DNA of 64,000 nucleotides from Auricularia sp. M13. Lineage: Eukaryota; Basidiomycota; Agaricomycetes; Auriculariales; Auriculariaceae. Under the pieces are notes generated by a model, which was given only the letters and a program-made list of their open reading frames with translations, was not told the DNA's origin and ran no database searches. A program made the translations under genes and the position numbers. Positions 22,001 to 32,550 of this stretch are shown one piece after another. Location: positions 1,364,001 to 1,428,000 of the forward strand of contig CM073196.1 of NCBI GenBank assembly GCA_037042915.1, given 5' to 3'. Position 1 is the first letter of the stretch; every line of letters starts with the position of its first letter.

Positions 22001-22525
22001 CTCTCTGTCGGAACTAAGATCGCTGTTGCTGGGGCCTTAATCGGGACTGTGGGAGTGGTCGGAATAGGCGTTGTAGCAGCCAAACAGCCTACATCCATCG
22101 TCGTCAAGTTCGATTACACCGCTCCTAACGGTGAGAAGGTCAAAAGCCGCATCACAGTCACCCCAGCCAACGCACACACCGTCTCCGCTACTCGGACCGT
22201 CACCGAAACCGTCATACAGACTGCAACTGCGACTGGTCCGCCTCCCGTGACTAGCCGAGGCAGACACTTCGGATTTATCCTCCTTATACTGTACAAATAT
22301 TATTTTATCCAAAATCGAACCCTTATCCAATTTTCTGAGGTGTTTTCCAAGATCTTACCCCTCCATCCAAAATTTTGTGAGAGATCCAAGTTGCAGGACC
22401 TGTCATTCAGATCGATGTTACCGGATCCAAATCTGGTGCCGGCAATCCAAACTGGGCACACCCCAGATCCAAGAAATACTTCCGGAGATCCAAGTCCAAT
22501 CCAACCCAATTCCAAGTCTTTCTGA
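22001..22525 (+). pseudogene. Small membrane protein family, copy A, tail replaced by a TIR element
   Basis: Main exon of a short protein related to the copies at 42.3 and 43.7 kb. It reads LSVGTKIAVAGALIGTVGVV (a hydrophobic span), then VVKFDYTAPNGEKVKSRITV and TPANAHTVSATRTVTETV. The 3' splice site TTCAG before 22001 matches the other copies. An upstream piece reading NFWCS with a GTGAGC donor near 21940 fits the family's second exon, but the 5' exons could not be joined in frame. At 22278 a TIR element interrupts the gene. The frame runs on into the element and stops at 22525, so about 80 residues are element-derived. Probably decayed. Confidence 0.5.
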
Positions 22526-22997
22526 GCTCTCTCCTGAGAAAAATCGAAGTTATTATCTATTTACTCAGAGAGTTTCGGAGTCCGCCGATTCATGGGCCCG
22601 AAGGTCGGCGGTGTCCGAGGGTCCGGATCCTCAGGTATAAAGCCGCTCCGGCAGTCGGTCGGACAATACCGACCTTCGGGCCCGAGAATATCGGACTCTG
22701 CGAGTCTCTGAGTGAATAAATTATATCTTTTGATTTTTCTCATGAGAGCGCTAAAATTCTTGGAACGGAGTTGGATTGCAGTTGGATCTCCGGAAGTATT
22801 TCTTGGATCTGGGGTGTGCCCAGTTTGGATTGCCGGCACCAGATTTGGATCCGGTGTCATCAGTTTGGATGACAAGTGCTCCAGCTTGGATCCCTCACAA
22901 AGTCTTGGATGGAGGGGTGAGATTCTGGAAAACACTGTGGAAATTTGGATGAGGGCTCGATTTTGGATAAAATAATTATTGTACAGTATAAGGAGGA
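22278..22997. mobile_element. 720-bp non-autonomous TIR element with TA target duplication
   Basis: Begins TCCTCCTTATACTGTACAA and ends with the reverse complement TTGTACAGTATAAGGAGGA. A TA dinucleotide flanks each side (22276-22277 and 22998-22999), as in Tc1/mariner-type MITEs. The complementary arms span about 220-240 bp each, so the whole element can fold back. The left arm carries about nine ATCCAA hexamers and the right arm about ten TTGGAT hexamers, spaced 11-36 nt. A second inner inverted repeat around 22561-22730 contains a GTCGGC/GCCGAC-rich centre. No protein is encoded. Confidence 0.75.
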
Positions 22998-23332
22998 TAC
23001 GGATTGTAGTCAGGAGTACTCATCTTGATGAGATCCAATTTTGAGTAGCTGTGAGGCCGCTTGCCGGCCTATGTCGCTACTCCCAGCTGGCACTGCAGTA
23101 AAGTACAGGAGACGAATGAGGGAGAAAGTTCGGAGGGGGAAGGGATAGTCAACACGAAAGAGTGAAACCAAGTACTACAGTGCCTAAGAGAAACAGTGTA
23201 AAGCCGATGTGCGTAAAATGCTGGGGCGCGTGAGGAGTTCTACACCTTAGGGTTCGTAGCAAAGAGCATGGGGGATGATACTGAGGGAAGGTGGAATTGA
23301 CGGTGCGTTCGTCGAGCAGTCCAGAAGCGGCA
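22998..23332. other. Intergenic, between two mobile elements
   Basis: About 330 nt downstream of the LINE-like ORF1. It may be the truncated 3' flank of the retroelement. No endonuclease or reverse transcriptase motif is present. Confidence 0.35.
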
Positions 23333-24647
23333 CTAAAGCGACTTTTGTTGGAGCTCATGAGTGAGGGCAATGTACGATGAGGATGCGAAAGCCCGAGCCA
23401 GTGCTTCCGCCTTATGAGGGCAGAAGGCATCGAATGCCTTGTGGTCACCATGGCAGTTAGCACAGCGCACCTTGATGTGCGTGCAGTTGCGCATGGTAAT
23501 ACAAGACGGCTGCGCCGGACAGACGCAGCCGCTCGTCGCGTGTTCCGACGACGCGCATCCAGGCAAGAGGTCGAAACGGTGATTGCTTTGCGCACTGTGA
23601 GGTTTCGTGGCCGAAGCCCTGGCAACGGAAACACTGCCTGACAACCGGGGGGAGAACATAAGCGGGGCAGTACTCTCCGAGGACGCAGAGGCCTTCGTGG
23701 ATGATTGCGCGTGCGGTGTCGACGTCCGAGACAATGAGGACAAGAGATGACCGCGCTGACTTTGCCGCCTTGGTACTACCGTGGATCCAGCGCACCGCTT
23801 CCAGGTGATCGCGAGAAGCAATGACTGTAGGATTAGTAAGGTAGAGGGCGTCGAGCGCAGAGGTGCTATGAGGGTTGAATTTGGTGTTTACGAGGTCGAC
23901 TTGAAGCGATATTCGTCTTTTAGCCAGTTTGACTCCTGGCCCGAGAGCAACAAGCCACTCTTCAGTGAACTTGACGAGGGCAGCCTTTTGCTCGGCCGAG
24001 GTAGCGTGGACGAAGAGCTTAGAGCGATCGCGCCGCACCGAGTGGGTGGAGGTACCATGGAGCGCGGGGACGTTCGACTTTCGGAGCGCAGAGTCGATTG
24101 CGGCTTTGACATCACCAAGCGACAGACGTCGCACAGGAGCCTCAGCCGGGACATCCGCAAGCGCGACTGTAACACAGAAGGCCGGTTGGCGGAACTGCGG
24201 GCCGAGAGCCGGTGGCACAAGTGGACCGCGAGGCTGGCGCGTGGCTGGTACAATTTGACCGAGCGCATCGATGACCTTCGCATTCTGCGACTTGAGGTCT
24301 GCAAGCACCGCGGATAGTTGACGAGATGGTGATGTGAAGAAGTCTTCGTCGTCGTCTGAATCCAGCGGGTTGTTCGGGGCGCGTGGTACCGGCTGGCTCG
24401 AGAGAACGGCATCGAGCACATCAACGCAAGCCGTCATGAGGGGCGACACCTTCAGCCACCATTGCGGCGCTGATTTCCGGGCGTCGCAGTTGGCGATGTG
24501 CTGCCGAAGCGCTAAGAGCGCGCTGGGACCGTCGTGAGGTTCCGGCCCTTTGTCCTTTGTGCGCTTAGCTGCTTTGCGTGTCGCCTTGCGGCCATCGGCG
24601 ACCTGAAGTGGCTCGCCAAACACATTCTCAGAACCGTGCGAGGACAT
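23333..24647 (-). mobile_element. LINE-type (non-LTR) retrotransposon ORF1/gag fragment, frameshifted
   Basis: A 396-residue frame starts MSSHGSENVFGEPL. It carries a nucleic-acid-binding middle (IVSDVDTARAIIHEGLCVLG) and a CCHC knuckle CFRCQGFGHETSQC. The frame then breaks near 23581-23595. The next frame continues with a second knuckle (CASSEHATSGC) and a third (CANCHGDHKAFDAFC), ending LTHELQQKSL at 23333. Three knuckles in this order are typical of ORF1 proteins of Tad-like fungal LINEs. No ORF2 follows, so the copy is both truncated and frameshifted. Confidence 0.75.
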
Positions 24648-25074
24648 AGCAGGCTCTGGAGACAGTGCAGCGCTTAGGATGTGGGAGGAACGGTCTCAGA
24701 GACGAAGAGAAAACTGCCTCCCGAATAGGAAGGTAGCGGAAGGAAACTAAGAGCTTCAGGAGTACTCATCTTCTCATCTTGTACTGTACCACTAGGTCTC
24801 ATATCATCCTGTCGATACGCACAGCCACCATGGAAGCGCTGCGTCCATTTGTCAGCGATATCGGATGTGCCATACAGGCTCGCGGTCGAAACTTGAGATA
24901 CCCTAGATTGTGTCAATGCAGCGAGACAACATCCTTTCCTATCGTGACAGTGTTCCATATGATGCAGGTAACGAGACGTATACAAATGAGCGATGAGATG
25001 GGTGATATCTAGTGAGCTACATACAAACCGACGGAAAGGAGAACACGGGGGAACATCCTGCGAGCTCTCAGAGC
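24648..25074. other. Intergenic, nothing recognised
   Basis: About 430 nt, probably the 5' flank of the retroelement fragment and the 3' flank of the next gene. Nothing recognised. Confidence 0.3.
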
Positions 25075-25907
25075 TTATGGAGCCTTGTCGCGCCCAGGAT
25101 TGGATTCATCGATGCGCGCCTGGGCCTTGCGTTGCTCCTCGCGAACCCTGAAATAGTCGCGTGTGACACGGCCAAGAAGGCCTACGAGCGCGCCTGGGTC
25201 GTTCCGCTTCAGCGACTCCATCCACACGTTTGCAAGCTCTGTGTGCTGGTCCCGCGCGATCTTGTCGCGCGTTTCCGTGAGGATGCGCAGCGCCGGCGCA
25301 AAGGTCCGATGGAGGGAGTCGGTGGCGCGCGAAGCGATAATGGACGGCGTGACTTCCACCAGAATCGTTGTGTCGCTGAATTGGCCAAGTCAGTTGTGAA
25401 AATACGGTAGGAAACACGCAGGTTCACGTACTCAAGCGGCTTATGCGCGCTGTGCCAAGGGTGAGGAGGACCGGGATGCGGCGCCTTGCCCATCTTGTGC
25501 AGCAAGAGCTTACGATCGTAGGCGGCCTTTGACGCTGCAATCTTCTCCATAGTGATGTCCACATTGCGCTGGGTGGCCGGGTTGAGCTTCATGCCCACCA
25601 TGTGCCGGCGCATGTCGTCGGTGTCGGCGGTGTAGTACAGATAGGTGCCTGGTCGCCAGTACTTGGTCTGCGGGCCTATGGAAACCTGGCCACGTATGAT
25701 GGCGTCGCGGTTGCCCTCTGGCGGCAGTGGGACGTTGTGTTCCGCCTTCGCTGCGAGCTCCGAGAGATAGCGAATCGAGTACATGTGGCACTGCGGCGGA
25801 CGCTTGGCGGCGCGGCCTTCCTCGGTCTGCACGCATGTGATGACCATCCGCTCGTCGACGGTCTCGGAGCCCCGCTGGCTGCTGCTGCTCGGCCCAGCCG
25901 TGCTCAT
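25075..25907 (-). CDS. Hypothetical protein, 258 residues
   Basis: Two exons, complement(25075-25375, 25432-25907), joined by a 56-nt GT-AG intron with a consensus GTACGT donor. It begins MSTAGPSSSSQRGSETVDER. Ordered segments read CHMYSIRYLSELAAKAE, then YWRPGTYLYYTADTDDMRRH and ITMEKIAASKAAYDRKLL. The second exon contains VEVTPSIIASRATDSLHRTF and a long charged helix (YFRVREEQRKAQARIDESN). No domain is recognised. The start is the ATG that gives the Ser-rich N-terminus; the open frame extends 39 codons upstream. Confidence 0.6.
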
Positions 25908-26494
25908 TCCTGCTACCAAGGTCGCTGTAACGAGGAAAGTGCGACCTATCCGTCGGAGCTCGCCGACCGGCACTTTGGCCCCCTTTGTGCTCCTAGTCCC
26001 TTCTAGCCTTGGCCACGTCTGCACCGGTCAGCCTCGTCCCATCTGCTGGCTGCGAGTCACGGGTGCTACCATGCCTGAAAATTTGCTACATAGCTGCTGG
26101 TCACACAGGCTCGTCATCGCCCTCAAGGCCTCAACTGTCTTTTGCTGGGAACTTTCTCGAAGACCCGCGTGATAATACAGTATTCTGTGCAGGCCTTGCT
26201 CCCTACTCTGCTGCGTTTCCGTCGCGGCTGTCAGCTCCTTTCTTGCAGGGACCTGCTCGCTGTTGCCGTGGTTCTGCGGGAGAAGGTCCTCCCTGCGTTA
26301 TGACTCGTAAGTTACGAGTAGACGCTCAACCGCAGCGATCAGAGCTACCGCATGAATCGAATAATGCTGTGTTATACCTACTTTGACCCGACTTGAAACT
26401 GCTGTACATGGCCGGTGATATCTAGCAAGTACATTTACACGACCTGTACCCACAGCCGCCGCTACAGTCTAGGGGGCAGCACGGAAAAAAGTGA
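25908..26494. other. Intergenic, nothing recognised
   Basis: About 590 nt between the hypothetical gene (its 5' side) and the 3' end of the F-box gene. No repeat or RNA gene recognised. Confidence 0.3.
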
Positions 26495-28105
26495 TCACAG
26501 GTCGTCTAGGAAGCCTGCACGGCTCTCCTTAAACGGCCAATGCTTATAAGGAGGAGCAATGTCTGGGTCGGTGTCAAAATAAACGCGAAGTCCCGAGAAG
26601 TCATGCATCCGCATGAGATCTGCATTGAATCCTCGTAGGCGGATATGCGGAAGATGAGGGCGATCCTTCAGAAAGGCGAGATTCGAAAGAATTTTGATCG
26701 CGTTAGCTGCGTCCATGGGACGCTCTGGCTCTGCCCAGATGTCCCACATATCGATAATGAGCGTTTCCAACCCCGGCAGAGAATCCAACATGCCAACCAG
26801 ACATGCAAATATGGAGCCAGGCAATGGTGCTGACACTCTCCACTGATCATTATCGAGATAAATGGTGACGTGTCTGAGAGCTGGCAGGGCGGCTAAGAGT
26901 TCCGATGACTGCTCCAGCACTTCGAGGGCCACATTCAGAGTGTGAACGTGCGAGAACCTGGCCTTGGCGTCGGTCAAGACCTCCGTAAGGGGTCGGATTG
27001 ATACTGACTCAGGTATACCGATTGCGTGTCTGCGCGCAGCTGAAAGCTCGGCCGAGAGCCACATGCCCCAAAAAGCCGGCGTCTCTCTGATAGTAAGCAC
27101 CAAATTGCCATCGAGGAGTCGAAGTGGGATAGGATGTGTGTGAAGCGTTTCGCACATATTGAGAGTAACGTCGCGAAGATTCGGCGTATTCCATGCCAGG
27201 TAGTGCTGCGCTAAGTCGTAATCTTCATCCTCCGTCGCAAGGGATATTCTTCGAAGAGACGCTGGAGGAGAGCCTGAAGGAAGAAAATGCGCATGTGCTG
27301 CTTGTAGACCATGCAGTGTAAGGGATTCCAGGCGAGGGCAGATATCGAAGAGCATGCCGAGGCTTTCTGCATTCTCCAGGTTTGTGACGTCTTCGATACG
27401 CAAGTCGACGAGGGTTGAAAGGGCGGGGCAGGTAACAGGTAACAGGACGCTAGTGCAGAGGAGGCGGCGAAGCTTGCCTTCCCGCCCACCGAGGAAATCG
27501 TTGGGTAATACGAGGACGTTGTGATGAACATGCAAGTATTCGAGGAAAGGAGCCTCCATACGCAAGGTATCCGGGCTAACGTACAGCTCGGATAACCATT
27601 CGAGAGCTCGTATAGTGTGCATGTACGGCGAGATCATGATGTCGAAGGCCTCGGAGAGGCTTGGATAATTGGAAGCAATTTTCAAATCCGCCAGGGTGCC
27701 TGATCGCGACAAGGCCATGAACACGAGGTTAAGCTTCGTCAAACTTCGACAGGTCATTGTGATGTTGCACCACATTCTCGGCGTAGAAAGTGCTACAGCA
27801 CGCCAGTACTGCGAGACGTGAGAAGCCCGGAGGCTGTCCTCCAATGGCAGAAATGCGAAGCAGTGGCCGATAATCTCGGGATGGAGCCTTGCTACAGCAG
27901 TGTCCCTGTTCGACGCATTCAAAGATTCACGCAGGGTGCGCACTGTCGTATCCATGATGAGGTCGAAAATTTCCTTCATCTCGTCCAAGGGGACACCGGA
28001 AGCAAATTGAACGGCACCGGGTCGGTAACCGCTGCAAGCCACCGAGGCCCGACCCATCCATCCTATTTCCGCGGATATACCTCCGGTTTGCTTCCGGAAA
28101 CGCAC
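26495..28105 (-). CDS. F-box/LRR-type protein
   Basis: Single-exon, up to 536 residues. The F-box lies at about residues 74-115 (LHPEIIGHCFAFLPLEDSLR, then SHVSQYWRAVAL and PRMWCNI), the usual agaricomycete form that docks on Skp1 in SCF ubiquitin ligases. The rest has irregular leucine-rich repeats (LSTLVDLRIEDVTNLENAES, CPRLESLTLHGL, LPGLETLIIDMWDIW) that would bind the target. Such genes are hugely expanded in mushrooms. The frame's first ATG gives a poor N-terminus; the ATG at 27979 (MKEIFDLIMDTT) is a likely start. It lies beside a hypothetical gene and mobile elements, consistent with a fast-evolving family. Confidence 0.82.
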   Translation of the reverse strand: MRFRKQTGGISAEIGWMGRASVACSGYRPGAVQFASGVPLDEMKEIFDLIMDTTVRTLRESLNASNRDTAVARLHPEIIGHCFAFLPLEDSLRASHVSQYWRAVALSTPRMWCNITMTCRSLTKLNLVFMALSRSGTLADLKIASNYPSLSEAFDIMISPYMHTIRALEWLSELYVSPDTLRMEAPFLEYLHVHHNVLVLPNDFLGGREGKLRRLLCTSVLLPVTCPALSTLVDLRIEDVTNLENAESLGMLFDICPRLESLTLHGLQAAHAHFLPSGSPPASLRRISLATEDEDYDLAQHYLAWNTPNLRDVTLNMCETLHTHPIPLRLLDGNLVLTIRETPAFWGMWLSAELSAARRHAIGIPESVSIRPLTEVLTDAKARFSHVHTLNVALEVLEQSSELLAALPALRHVTIYLDNDQWRVSAPLPGSIFACLVGMLDSLPGLETLIIDMWDIWAEPERPMDAANAIKILSNLAFLKDRPHLPHIRLRGFNADLMRMHDFSGLRVYFDTDPDIAPPYKHWPFKESRAGFLDDL

Positions 28106-28959
28106 AGCTCACCAAGTTTTTTTGGTATCTGACAGCTTTTTGCTCCGAAAATTATATTTGATTAAGGCATATGGGGTCCCAGACTACAAGTGCATGCAGC
28201 AGGTAGCCCAAGGGTCCCATCTCAGAACGTTGATGTATTATGTCAGCGTACAATATGCATCCGAAGACTGCCGGATCAGTACCCTTGTAGCCGTTCAGGG
28301 GGGCTCACAGGGCCAAAAACTACTTCAAATGCTTCAGAACTCATTTCCTCAGTCAATCTCAAGTTGAAATGGGCTCGTTTTGCACTCTCCGGAGCCAAAT
28401 TGGCCGGGCTCCCGAACCTCTGTAGCGGAAGGTCGGCCGACCCATCCATCCTAACCTGATGCTCCGGATTTTGCCGGCTGGGTCCCCTTGATCTCGTCCT
28501 CGCTGTGTCTGGGGTTTAGCTTCGTTAATTTACAGCAACTTTCATAGCTGCTTACTTTGTGACCCCGCGCGAGAGCGATTTATAGTCTGATATGACCTGC
28601 GCACGAAGCACATCGCCGTTGAAGTCCAACATTGTGTTCTATTTGCACATGCTTGGTTCGCCCCGCCAACATGGCGGTGCTTTCCAGAAGCTGGGAACCG
28701 ATGATCCTCGCAAGTTCAAAATATCCTCTTCGCCCTTTCCGTCGTTCATGATAAATCCAGCCCGCAGATTTCATCTCAAGGAGGCATGTTCCTCCAGGAT
28801 AAGTGAAGGACTTAGGACAAGTTGTTTCGCACCTGAGCCGAGGATGGATGTGTATTATGTGCACAAGATGGTGTTTTGCATCCATTTCCCGATAAAAAGT
28901 AGCACATGACAATATACATAGCTCTGCAATGACGGATGCGGACAAGGTCAAGAAGTAGG
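28106..28959. other. Intergenic, nothing recognised
   Basis: About 850 nt of AT-richer sequence. Short frames near 28122-28460 and 28580-28950 show no recognisable content. A GGTCGGCC...CATCCATCC motif near 28035-28060 recurs at 28430-28450 as a short inverted or direct fragment, hinting at an old element remnant. Confidence 0.3.
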
Positions 28960-29818
28960 TTATCGTTCTGCAGTTTGAACTGCTCGGCGGGAGGATGCGC
29001 GTTTCGCAACAGAGCCCTTCTTCCGTACAGAGGACGGCGAGCGAGGCGGTTTGTTTTCTTCGGGGGCATGGTGGCGGCGCGGTGCGACGTTGGACGCACT
29101 ATCGGTGTTCAGTTCCTCGGTGGCTTGTGTGGATGCACGCTCCGACTCGTCCTCGGCGGCCTGCTCGCCCTCCACCCATAGGCGTCCCGCTTGGAGAACA
29201 ATCACACCCGTCAGTGCGACAGCGCACACGAGATGTGCACTCGCAAGGTCCAATGTCGCTTTGCGAAACACAGCGGGTAATGGTTTCGAGGACGCGAAAT
29301 CAGAAGGTTGTCGTGTCGAGAATAACGATAGGTCTGTTGAGTTGGACGGGGGTAAGCAATAACCCAGGAGTGCACCATTCCACTTACTAGGCAGGACTTC
29401 ATTAAGGTAGTAGTAGCCGGCGGATGCGGCGAGCACTGTGCAAAGGCTGAGCCGACTTGCGCAAAGCAAATAACTAATTATCACGCACCTATGCTCGCAC
29501 CGTCGAACATAATGTTGAAGGAGGCGCCTTCCCAAGCGCTGGCGGCAAGCGCGGCAAATGCGAGCGTAATGACGCCGTAGAGCGCGGTCAACATAGGACT
29601 CGGCATTTTCGATAATAGCGCATAGTACTCTGCAGCCGTGCGCAGGCCGGCTTCCGTGGCGGGCGACTTCCAGAGCGTCAGCGAGTCCGCGATCCAGTTC
29701 GTCGTCAGTGCCCCTGCCAACGTTGAACATCAGCTCAGCGCTGTCTGGGCCTGCGTCGGCGTTGCGCACCCAGGAAGAAGGACGTCGTGCAGACTATGGT
29801 TGCCGTGCGGACGCCCAT
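28960..29818 (-). CDS. SHR3: Shr3-like ER chaperone for amino-acid permeases
   Basis: ER membrane protein that keeps amino-acid permeases soluble for COPII export. Four exons, complement(28960-29333, 29388-29435, 29489-29713, 29770-29818), 231 residues. It begins MGVRTATIVCTTSFFLG and continues TTNWIADSLTLWKSP, LLSKMPSPMLTALYGVITL, then ASFNIMFDGASIV. It later reads KATLDLASAHLVCAVALTG, matching the Shr3 pattern of four spans followed by a cytoplasmic tail. The tail is acidic, then basic (SSVRKKGSVAKRASSRRA). Yeast Shr3 has 210 residues. The 48-nt third exon is recovered by phase. A GTAAGT donor follows VLP. Confidence 0.85.
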
Positions 29819-30450
29819 GATCGCAGTGTTCGGAGTAGGGACGGGCAGTCGCACAGCACGTGCAGACGCGTCGCGGGGCGCAGGATGCAGGAAAAGAACG
29901 GAGGATCGCGTTGATCCCGCGTGCACATACGTGTCCGGCGCGGCGATAGGAACCGTTTCAGCCGTCGCACCGCGAACCATTTGACATTCCCAACCTGGCA
30001 AGCTGGCAGAGATCAAGTACGGACACCTGAGGCAGGCATAGATTCATAGTCTCAATAATCTCAAATCATCAATGTAATCAATGTAGTGGACTCATGTCGG
30101 GTATGCGAAGTGATCAGCACATTCAACCGGATGACCTACCTACATTTGCGCAGCGTTCTACTACTAGTATGGCCAAATCATAAGTGCGTCTGCCATTCAT
30201 AGCACTACGAACTCTACCTCCCGATAAGTGTTTTCTCACCTCGATCGACACCGCCCTGACGTCGACCTTCCTTCCGCCCACCGGGGACGTTGCTTGCCGG
30301 CGCAGTATTGCTAACTACTGCTGTCATCAGTCAGTGGCCATGTTCCAGCGCCTAATGAACCACCGCACTGTCAGTGTGGAGGCAGCCACAGCACGCAACG
30401 CGGGACTAAACATGCGCGTGGCTTAATTCTTGGATTTGCTGATAGGTATA
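29819..30450. other. Intergenic, Shr3 upstream region
   Basis: About 630 nt between Shr3 and a MITE. No gene recognised. The TA at 30449-30450 is the left target duplication of that element. Confidence 0.35.
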
Positions 30451-31051
30451 AGATAGGCCCGGCCGAAAACCCGCCTCATCACGTGATGCTTAGCGCCGAC
30501 CATCGTGACACCAGCAGGATAAGTCCTCCTGCAAGCGGCAGCAGGGGTACACCATTAGAATTTGACTGCCATATGTTAAGTTTCATGTATTCAAACAACT
30601 CTGTGCGGCCAGATTTTCGCAATAGTTAGGGTATCGGTCTGCATGCAAATCAGAGGGCGGTGCAACGTAGGCTGCCCACTTGTGCAGCCCTTCCTGCAAG
30701 CCAAGCAGAGCACCTTGTCTCAAAATTCGAAGCTATATAATATCCTAGTCAAATTTCTAACAACTCTGTGCGGCCAGTTTTTCCAGATCTGTGCGGTGAA
30801 GAGTGCGTCGAACTCGGCTTGCTGCGGTAGTGGTGTAGTAGCACCAATCATGCCTGCACATGTGCAGCCCACAGCACTCATTTTCCCGTCTTCAAGCTTC
30901 AACAAGAAGCTTAACTGAGTCGTTTATACTACACATATCATCCGCTTTCTTTAACAATAGAATAAAAGCCTTAAGTTAACGGCCGGCCCCGGGTCTGTCA
31001 CGGCTATGTCACGTATCACGTGATGAGGCGGGTTTTCGGCCGGGCCTATCT
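30451..31051. mobile_element. 601-bp MITE with 37-bp terminal inverted repeats
   Basis: The left terminus AGATAGGCCCGGCCGAAAAC continues to the palindrome ATCACGTGAT. The right terminus is its reverse complement and ends CCTATCT. TA dinucleotides flank both ends (30449-30450 and 31052-31053). The core has no coding content. It contains two imperfect copies of AACTCTGTGCGGCCAG (near 30598 and 30762). TA duplication and short TIRs suit a Tc1/mariner-mobilised MITE. Confidence 0.78.
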
Positions 31052-32136
31052 TAGCATTAGATTCAATGCTGAGGTAGCTCGCTTAAAGTGATATCGATAA
31101 ATATAACCTGAAGCTCTCGACCGCCGCCTACTCTAGCTCGGACTGCCACTGCGGAGAGCTTTATGGTCCTGAGATACAGGATACACTGCGCTACAACTGA
31201 TGCTCGCTCTCAACTCTACGTGTACGTTCTTCAATGCGCGTGCCAGTGGTCCGACCCTCTGCTGCCCAAACCATGTGTGCATGTGTTGTCCGAAGGCGGC
31301 GGCGGTAGTTTGGCGGCTTTCCCCAGATAGCCAGCGTCAACTATTGCTCACAGCACTTCTCTATCCCCCGAATCCCCGACTTGGAACTTACCAGAACATC
31401 TATTCTGATGTCGAAAGATCGGACCGCTCTACGTACATACTCAACATTGAAAGAAATTTCACAGCGAGTGAGAGTGTGATTAAATTCGATAACAAAGGTC
31501 TACCGTGGCTACGGCTCTCACACAACATGTACAAGAGTCGGCCAGCAGAGAAAACATACCTCCGAGCGGTGCTCTGAAGTTGCTGTCTCGGACTACAGCG
31601 ACCCTCGCAAGGAACGGACAGAAGAACTCCAGCGGCAATCTGTCACTATTAGCAAATACATTTCGGATCAACCCAAGATCGACCCGGACGTCATCGCTTT
31701 TGTCGATCCTCGCAGTTCACTGCGCGGGTCGAAAGCTGGCGCTCTGAGAGCTGCTGGGACCCAGGCAAAGCCCAGTTTGCGACGATTTCACGTCGCTGTG
31801 GGGCCCGAGTCGCGCTGTAGTGGCGTCTCCGCGCGCGTGGCCGAGCTTCGAGAGCTCTGCGGCATAAATTCTGGACTTCTGCGCCACGGTAATCCTGGGC
31901 ACATGCCTCCGTACTCATTTATTTCGGGAGAAGCTGCGCACCTGACCTGGACAACAGGACTGGGTGCAGAGCCTGCCGCGTGATGAGTGAGCTGCCGCGT
32001 CTCGCCCTCCGGCGCCGCGCCAGTGTCGACGGTATAAAGCTGCGCGGGTGAGCCCACTTCATGCCCAGGACGCTCCTCACTTACGACAACGCGTACGCCC
32101 TCTAATCCTCACGCCCGCCCGTCAGCCATAGCCATA
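31052..32136. other. Long upstream region of cerato-platanin
   Basis: About 1.1 kb without a convincing gene. Open frames at 31200-31577 and 31505-31747 have no recognisable motif and poor composition. The last 110 nt carry the TATA box for the downstream secreted protein. Confidence 0.4.
32033..32038 (+). promoter_or_regulatory. TATA box of the cerato-platanin gene
   Basis: TATAAA lies about 100 nt upstream of the ATG at 32137, with a pyrimidine-rich CACTTACG...CCTCTAATCCTCACGCC leader between. A strong TATA box fits a highly expressed secreted protein. Confidence 0.6.
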
Positions 32137-32550
32137 ATGCGCTTCTCGCTCGCCGCTCTCCTCGCTCTTGCGCCGGCCGCGCTGGCTGCCACGTCGACCG
32201 TGTCGTTCGACCCCATCTACGACGACAAGACGCTCTCGACCAACCTCATCACCTGCTCGACGGGCAGCAACGGGCTCGTCACCAAGGGCTTCCAAACTAT
32301 CGGCCAGCTGCCCACCTGGCCGCGCGTCGGCGGCGCGTCCGCCATCGCCGCCTTCAACTCGCCCAACTGCGGCACCTGCTGGGACCTGACGTTCAACGGC
32401 ACAACAGTCACCATCACCGCAATTGACCACGCCGTCGGGTTCAACATCGCCGAGGCCGCGATGAACCAGCTTACGAACAACCAGGCGGAGCAGTTGGGCA
32501 GGGTCAATGCGCAGTTTGTGCAGGTGGCCAACTCCAAGTGCGGACTTTGA
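32137..32550 (+). CDS. Cerato-platanin family secreted protein
   Basis: Single exon, 137 residues. A signal peptide (MRFSLAALLALAPAALAATS, cleavage near residue 18) leads to the mature protein. It reads STVSFDPIYDDKTLSTN, LITCSTGSNGLVTKGF, TWPRVGGASAIAAF, then NCGTCWDLTFNG and VGFNIAEAAMNQLTNNQAEQ. Four cysteines form the two conserved disulphides. The fold is the double-psi beta-barrel of cerato-platanins: small wall-bound or secreted proteins that bind chitin oligomers and can trigger plant defence. Length matches the family (about 120 residues mature). There are no introns, unusual among neighbours. A TATA box lies 100 nt upstream. Confidence 0.95.
   Translation: MRFSLAALLALAPAALAATSTVSFDPIYDDKTLSTNLITCSTGSNGLVTKGFQTIGQLPTWPRVGGASAIAAFNSPNCGTCWDLTFNGTTVTITAIDHAVGFNIAEAAMNQLTNNQAEQLGRVNAQFVQVANSKCGL

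Noticed and set aside
31200-31577. Plus-strand 125-residue open frame
   Set aside because: No motif, poor coding composition and no supporting splice or promoter context.
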